A DNA stretch of 63,631 bases from Methanomethylophilus sp963631655. GTDB lineage: Archaea; Thermoplasmatota; Thermoplasmata; Methanomassiliicoccales; Methanomethylophilaceae. The DNA is taken from the NCBI GenBank assembly GCA_963631655.1, contig CAVGRR010000003.1, positions 1 to 63,631 of the forward strand, read 5' to 3'. Of the stretch, positions 60,189 through 63,631 are shown piece after piece (position 1 is the stretch's first letter; the number at the start of each line of letters is the position of its first letter). The notes under the pieces are model-generated. The model saw only the letters and a program-made list of their open reading frames with translations, was not told the DNA's origin and made no database searches. A program made the position numbers and the translations under genes.

Positions 60189-63100
60189 TCACTCTTCTTC
60201 TCTGCTCCTCGCACCATAGATTACCAGTGCGATGAGTGCAACAACGACGATCGCTGCGAGGGCGATGACAACGATGGAGGCACCTTCGGCGCTTGCCGCC
60301 TCTCCGATGAAGTAGTAGGAGAAGTGGTTGGTGGAGAAGGTCAGGGAACCGTCGGCATTGACCAGGGTGGCCATGGCCTCGGTGCTCCCGTCATCATCGA
60401 CGTAGTACACGACGGTGTTGCTGTTGGCAGAGACCTGAAGCTGATCCGCAGGGATGGTGACGGCCACGGCCTTGCTGAGCTTGTGGACGGACTCGGTTCC
60501 GGCGGTGAGGCTGAAGGAGATGATCTGTGCGTTTCCGACGGCCTTCTTCTGGGACTCGTTGAGGGATCCCGCAGATACCTTGGCGACCTTGACGGAGACC
60601 TCCTTTCCGGCGGCGAGGCCAGCGAAAACCTCGGCGGGGATCTCGATCTTGGCGGTCTCGCTCTCGATCACGGTTTTCTTTCCGGATTCTGCAAGGTACT
60701 TGACCTCTTCCTTGGAAAGGGTGGCCTTTCCATCGTCCGCTTTGACGGTGGCATCTGATTCGGTGTTAGCAGAGAGGGCCTTGGAGAACACTGCGGTGAG
60801 GATCACTCCTCCCTCAGGGACCTCCATTCCATCGGTGTATCCGTCCCAGCGCACGAAGGTATAATCGTACAGTCCGTCAGAGGCTTTCACAGGGTTGGAG
60901 GGGAGCGCGATCTCGGTTCCGCGGTCTTCCAGCGTGGTCTCGGTGTTTCCGTCAATCACGAAGGTGACAGCGTACTTGGGTTCCCAAACGGCGATGATGG
61001 TCATATCACCTGCGGCCTTGGAGTCCGCGGTGATCTCGGTTCCGTCATAGTTGTACCATCCGATGAAGGTGTATCCTTCCTTGACAGGGACCTCGGGCAG
61101 GACGATGGTCTCACCGTTGACAGATTTGCTGTTGGTGGTGATGACCTTTCCGTCGGAGACGAAGGTCACATCGTGGTATTTCGCTCCAGTGACGAAGAAG
61201 ATCGAAGAGTCATTGTACCAGTAGATGTAACCGCTGGCAGAGCTCTTGATACTTGTCGTAGCGTACTGCTCATAACCGGTCTTCTCGATCTTCGAGACGG
61301 TTCCGGAGGTCTTGGTCTGGTCGTCCTCGAATACCCAGATGGTCTCGGAGTTCTTGTAGGGCACCACATAGACATAGACCTTGTAGTTGTTGGACTCGTT
61401 CGCGTAATAAGTGTTGAGAATGATACTTCCGTGAGTGAAGGTACCTTCAACGGTGTAGATGATCTGGAACGTATCCATATCGATCACGACGAGATTGTTG
61501 TTCGAGTAGACGTATCCGCGGCCGTTGTACTCCACGAATTCGGAAACGTTATTTTCGTCAGAGAACAGGATCGTCTGAACGGAACCGTCCTCGAAGTTTC
61601 CGTCATTAACGGAGACCCTCAGGAGGGTTCCCCCATCATAGAGCGCATCGTCGGCGTGGGTGAAGAGACCGGCAGTGTAGGCCGTGACATATACCCAGCC
61701 GTCGGATACGGTGATCCTTCCGTCATCCATATATGCAGCGTAAATCCACTTGTTGAGGTCCACGGTGTCCTTGATCTTTCCGGCATTCAGGTCGATCGAG
61801 GTTACGGAACGGTCGGAGTCCGAAGAGGATACGGAAAGATAGTACAGGTAATCGCCGTCGATGGCGATACTGCCGTAGCTCTGTTCAACATTGAATTTCC
61901 ACACGGTCTTGGTCTTATATCCGCTCTCGGTGACATCCAGGGACCACCTGGAGACGGTGTTGGAGTTGAACGAGATGAAGTCGCCGCCATACATTCCGCT
62001 GGGAGATGCGGGGGCTTCGAACAGATAGTTCAGATCGAGATCATAGACCGCGGTTCCGACGAAGAGATAACCATCGAAATATGAGATCGATTTGGTTAGG
62101 TTGTCGGGGGTGATGGTGAGTGTATCGGCAGGCATCTGTCCGTCGGAGAAATCGCCATTGAGGTTGATCCTCTGGATGCTCTTGCTGGAAACGAAGTAGA
62201 GATAATCGCCGACAACGGTGTATGCAGAGGGCATCAGGTCGTAATATGCAGCGCCCATCTTCAGGGGGTCCTGATAACTGCCGATCCAGAACAGTTTGCT
62301 ATATTCTTCATCAGGCAGAACGGTCGGGGCGTTGAGGATGTAGTTGACACCTCCCTGAGCATATTCCACGGCAACGACAACATACAGATTATCGCTGACA
62401 TCGGACACGGTCATGGAAGTTTCCGAAGTTTCTGTGTAGGTTCCGTTCACGAACCATCCGACGACGGAATAACTTCTTTCGCCGTCGAAGAAGAAGGTGA
62501 CATCGGAACCTTTGACGACGGATCCGCCGCTGACGATCTCTCCGCCGATCCAGGATGCGGAAAGGATTCCGCGGCCTGCGTAATAGGTAACATCGATCGT
62601 GGCGGTCTCAGAAGCAGGGGTACCGAAGAAGACCGTGTCTGCAGACAGGGATTTTGTGAAGTCGTAAGCCTCATTGGAACCGTAAAGATACCAGGCGGAG
62701 GACTTGTCCGAGGGGGTCAGGGCCTGACCGTAGGTCGCGGTCAAGGTTTCGACGACTTCTCCGCCCTTCACGAAGGTGACCTCATACTGTTCGGGAACAA
62801 CACCGGACAGGGTGATGGTGATCTCACTTTCGACATCCGGAACAGTGAACCAGCTGTCGTGGTATGCATTGTATACCTTGTCGCCGCAGGTCAGTTTCGC
62901 GTCGGAGAAGGTGTAGCCTTCATCTGCGATGAATCCGAGCACAAGATCGCTGCCGTGCTCGACGGTGACGGTGCTGCCGAGGGCAGATCCTGCATGTTCC
63001 GCACTGACGGTCACAGTATACCTGTTGAGTTCGACTCCTTTGATGTCCACGGTCTGCAACATACCTGTAGGTTTCACAGTGAAGGTGCCGTCGGAATTGA

Positions 63101-63631
63101 GTTCGAATCCAGTGCCGTCGATGCTCAGGGAGATCTTGGAGCGGTCATATCCCGTATCGAGAGTATATGAGAAGGTGATCGAATCATCTGTGCGGCCCTT
63201 CTCTTTCACTGTGATGTGTTCCACCGCGGGAATGACGAAACAGTCTCCGTTGGAGATCGCATTCACTTTGACAACAGTATATCCTCCGGTTACAAGTGCG
63301 CTGTAATCTATGGTACAGTCTTCCGAGACAGCGATGGTCATGCCATCGATAGCGCCCCGCTGATACGCCCTGGTGTTACTGTATGCGACCGCATCTGTCG
63401 TCAGAAGGACCAGGACCTTCGGCGTCGATCCACTGAGGATTGAACTGTATGCACCGGCTATGGCAGCGGATTTTCCCAGGACGACAGATTTGAGATCCGA
63501 ACAATTTCCCAATACACCGTAGTTGAGTTTACCGTTGTTCAAAATAAAATTCTTGAGTTTTGTACCCGAAAATGCAGAACTTTTCAGTTCTACAAAGTTA
63601 TCTGAAAAGAGGACTTCGGTCAAAGAAGAAT
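60189..63631 (-). CDS. Giant membrane-anchored surface protein, 5' end beyond the window
   Basis: At least 1145 residues are visible; the frame is open to the window edge, so the start and signal peptide are missing. Leucine-rich BspA-type repeats come first (FSGTKLKNFILNNGKL; LGNCSDLKSVVLG). Beta-repeat segments follow, then a propeller-like region (about 440-830: VVGDYLYFVSSKSIQRINL, SYGSIAIDGDYLYYLS). Two InlB-type repeats come next (EGYTFIGWYNYDGTEITA; TFVRWDGYTDGMEVPEGG) and a beta domain. It ends with the anchor VVIALAAIVVVALIALVIYG and RSREEE. It lies upstream of the uptake operon in the same direction with a terminator between. Adhesion or ligand capture is inferred. Confidence 0.8.
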   Translation of the reverse strand, partial: SSLTEVLFSDNFVELKSSAFSGTKLKNFILNNGKLNYGVLGNCSDLKSVVLGKSAAIAGAYSSILSGSTPKVLVLLTTDAVAYSNTRAYQRGAIDGMTIAVSEDCTIDYSALVTGGYTVVKVNAISNGDCFVIPAVEHITVKEKGRTDDSITFSYTLDTGYDRSKISLSIDGTGFELNSDGTFTVKPTGMLQTVDIKGVELNRYTVTVSAEHAGSALGSTVTVEHGSDLVLGFIADEGYTFSDAKLTCGDKVYNAYHDSWFTVPDVESEITITLSGVVPEQYEVTFVKGGEVVETLTATYGQALTPSDKSSAWYLYGSNEAYDFTKSLSADTVFFGTPASETATIDVTYYAGRGILSASWIGGEIVSGGSVVKGSDVTFFFDGERSYSVVGWFVNGTYTETSETSMTVSDVSDNLYVVVAVEYAQGGVNYILNAPTVLPDEEYSKLFWIGSYQDPLKMGAAYYDLMPSAYTVVGDYLYFVSSKSIQRINLNGDFSDGQMPADTLTITPDNLTKSISYFDGYLFVGTAVYDLDLNYLFEAPASPSGMYGGDFISFNSNTVSRWSLDVTESGYKTKTVWKFNVEQSYGSIAIDGDYLYYLSVSSSDSDRSVTSIDLNAGKIKDTVDLNKWIYAAYMDDGRITVSDGWVYVTAYTAGLFTHADDALYDGGTLLRVSVNDGNFEDGSVQTILFSDENNVSEFVEYNGRGYVYSNNNLVVIDMDTFQIIYTVEGTFTHGSIILNTYYANESNNYKVYVYVVPYKNSETIWVFEDDQTKTSGTVSKIEKTGYEQYATTSIKSSASGYIYWYNDSSIFFVTGAKYHDVTFVSDGKVITTNSKSVNGETIVLPEVPVKEGYTFIGWYNYDGTEITADSKAAGDMTIIAVWEPKYAVTFVIDGNTETTLEDRGTEIALPSNPVKASDGLYDYTFVRWDGYTDGMEVPEGGVILTAVFSKALSANTESDATVKADDGKATLSKEEVKYLAESGKKTVIESETAKIEIPAEVFAGLAAGKEVSVKVAKVSAGSLNESQKKAVGNAQIISFSLTAGTESVHKLSKAVAVTIPADQLQVSANSNTVVYYVDDDGSTEAMATLVNADGSLTFSTNHFSYYFIGEAASAEGASIVVIALAAIVVVALIALVIYGARSREEE

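Noticed and set aside
1..63631. Amber (TAG) pyrrolysine codons within genes
   Set aside because: No gene here appears to be cut by an internal TAG with a continuing homologous frame; no methylamine methyltransferase gene lies in the window.

Overview
The window is archaeal and probably comes from a host-associated Methanomassiliicoccales methanogen (Methanomethylophilus-like); this placement is an inference. Archaeal markers are the ribosomal/RNA polymerase run L18e-L13-S9-RpoN, a group II chaperonin (thermosome), the hydrogenase maturation factor HypE, TATA boxes about 25 bp upstream of starts that often leave almost no leader, and four tRNA genes. Many genes are bacterial in type: grpE-dnaK-dnaJ, type III glutamine synthetase, a one-piece large glutamate synthase, SpoIIE/STAS regulators and GH3 enzymes. 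Reliance on corrinoids would fit the large cobalamin-type uptake operon at the right end.

Layout, left to right. 1-9.2 kb: tRNA-Val, proA-proB, an AAA ATPase/DUF4143 gene behind three phased promoter repeats, tRNA-Ser, a Cas4-like protein, a methyltransferase and a pair of membrane proteins. 8.6-15.8 kb: a metal-site-degenerate phosphoesterase overlapping terC, then dnaJ, dnaK, grpE and the thermosome, all on the minus strand. 15.8-22.5 kb: the ammonium assimilation pair gltB and glnN. 22.6-30.2 kb: a partner-switching cluster made of a SpoIIE phosphatase with its own RsbW-like domain, a MATE transporter fused to an RsbW-like ATPase domain, a STAS protein and two GH3 amidosynthetase-like enzymes. 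30.6-35.2 kb: a five-gene operon resembling bacterial ydjGHI (zinc ribbons, a small membrane protein, a coiled-coil protein and an SPFH protein). 35.2-39.5 kb: inositol monophosphatase family protein, apt, tRNA-Arg, hypE, a candidate small transcript and a DUF1015 protein. 39.5-41.1 kb: a 1.6 kb stretch without clear genes that carries a minisatellite. 41.1-44.1 kb: dat-ddc, a predicted route to 1,3-diaminopropane. 44.2-45.8 kb: tRNA-Pro, rpoN, rpsI, rplM, rpl18e. 45.9-47.5 kb: a TIM-barrel protein and a hexuloisomerase-like SIS protein. 47.5-49.4 kb: a compact ubiquitin-like conjugation cassette. 49.6-50.8 kb: a second DUF4143 ATPase with phased promoter repeats. 50.9-63.6 kb: a BtuFCD-type uptake operon interleaved with giant surface proteins.

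Three systems stand out. (1) At 47.5-49.4 kb, E1 (UBA3-like), a 79-residue ubiquitin-like protein ending exactly in Gly-Gly, a canonical E2 and a JAB/MPN protein whose two zinc-binding histidines are replaced lie in one tightly packed operon. (2) At 22.6-30.2 kb, complete partner-switching machinery sits in an organism with no sigma factor to control; one kinase domain is fused to a membrane transporter and the operon begins with acyl-amide synthetases. (3) In the corrinoid-type uptake operon, three secreted proteins carry related N-terminal domains resembling the transcobalamin C-terminal (DUF4430) family.

Regulatory signals tie distant parts together. A 14-bp palindrome, TAGACA-WW-TGTCTA, lies upstream of glnN-gltB and occurs twice, 30 bp apart, at the dat-ddc promoter. 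Both DUF4143 ATPase genes carry three direct repeats at a constant period (41 bp in one, 39 bp in the other) that run up to the start codon.
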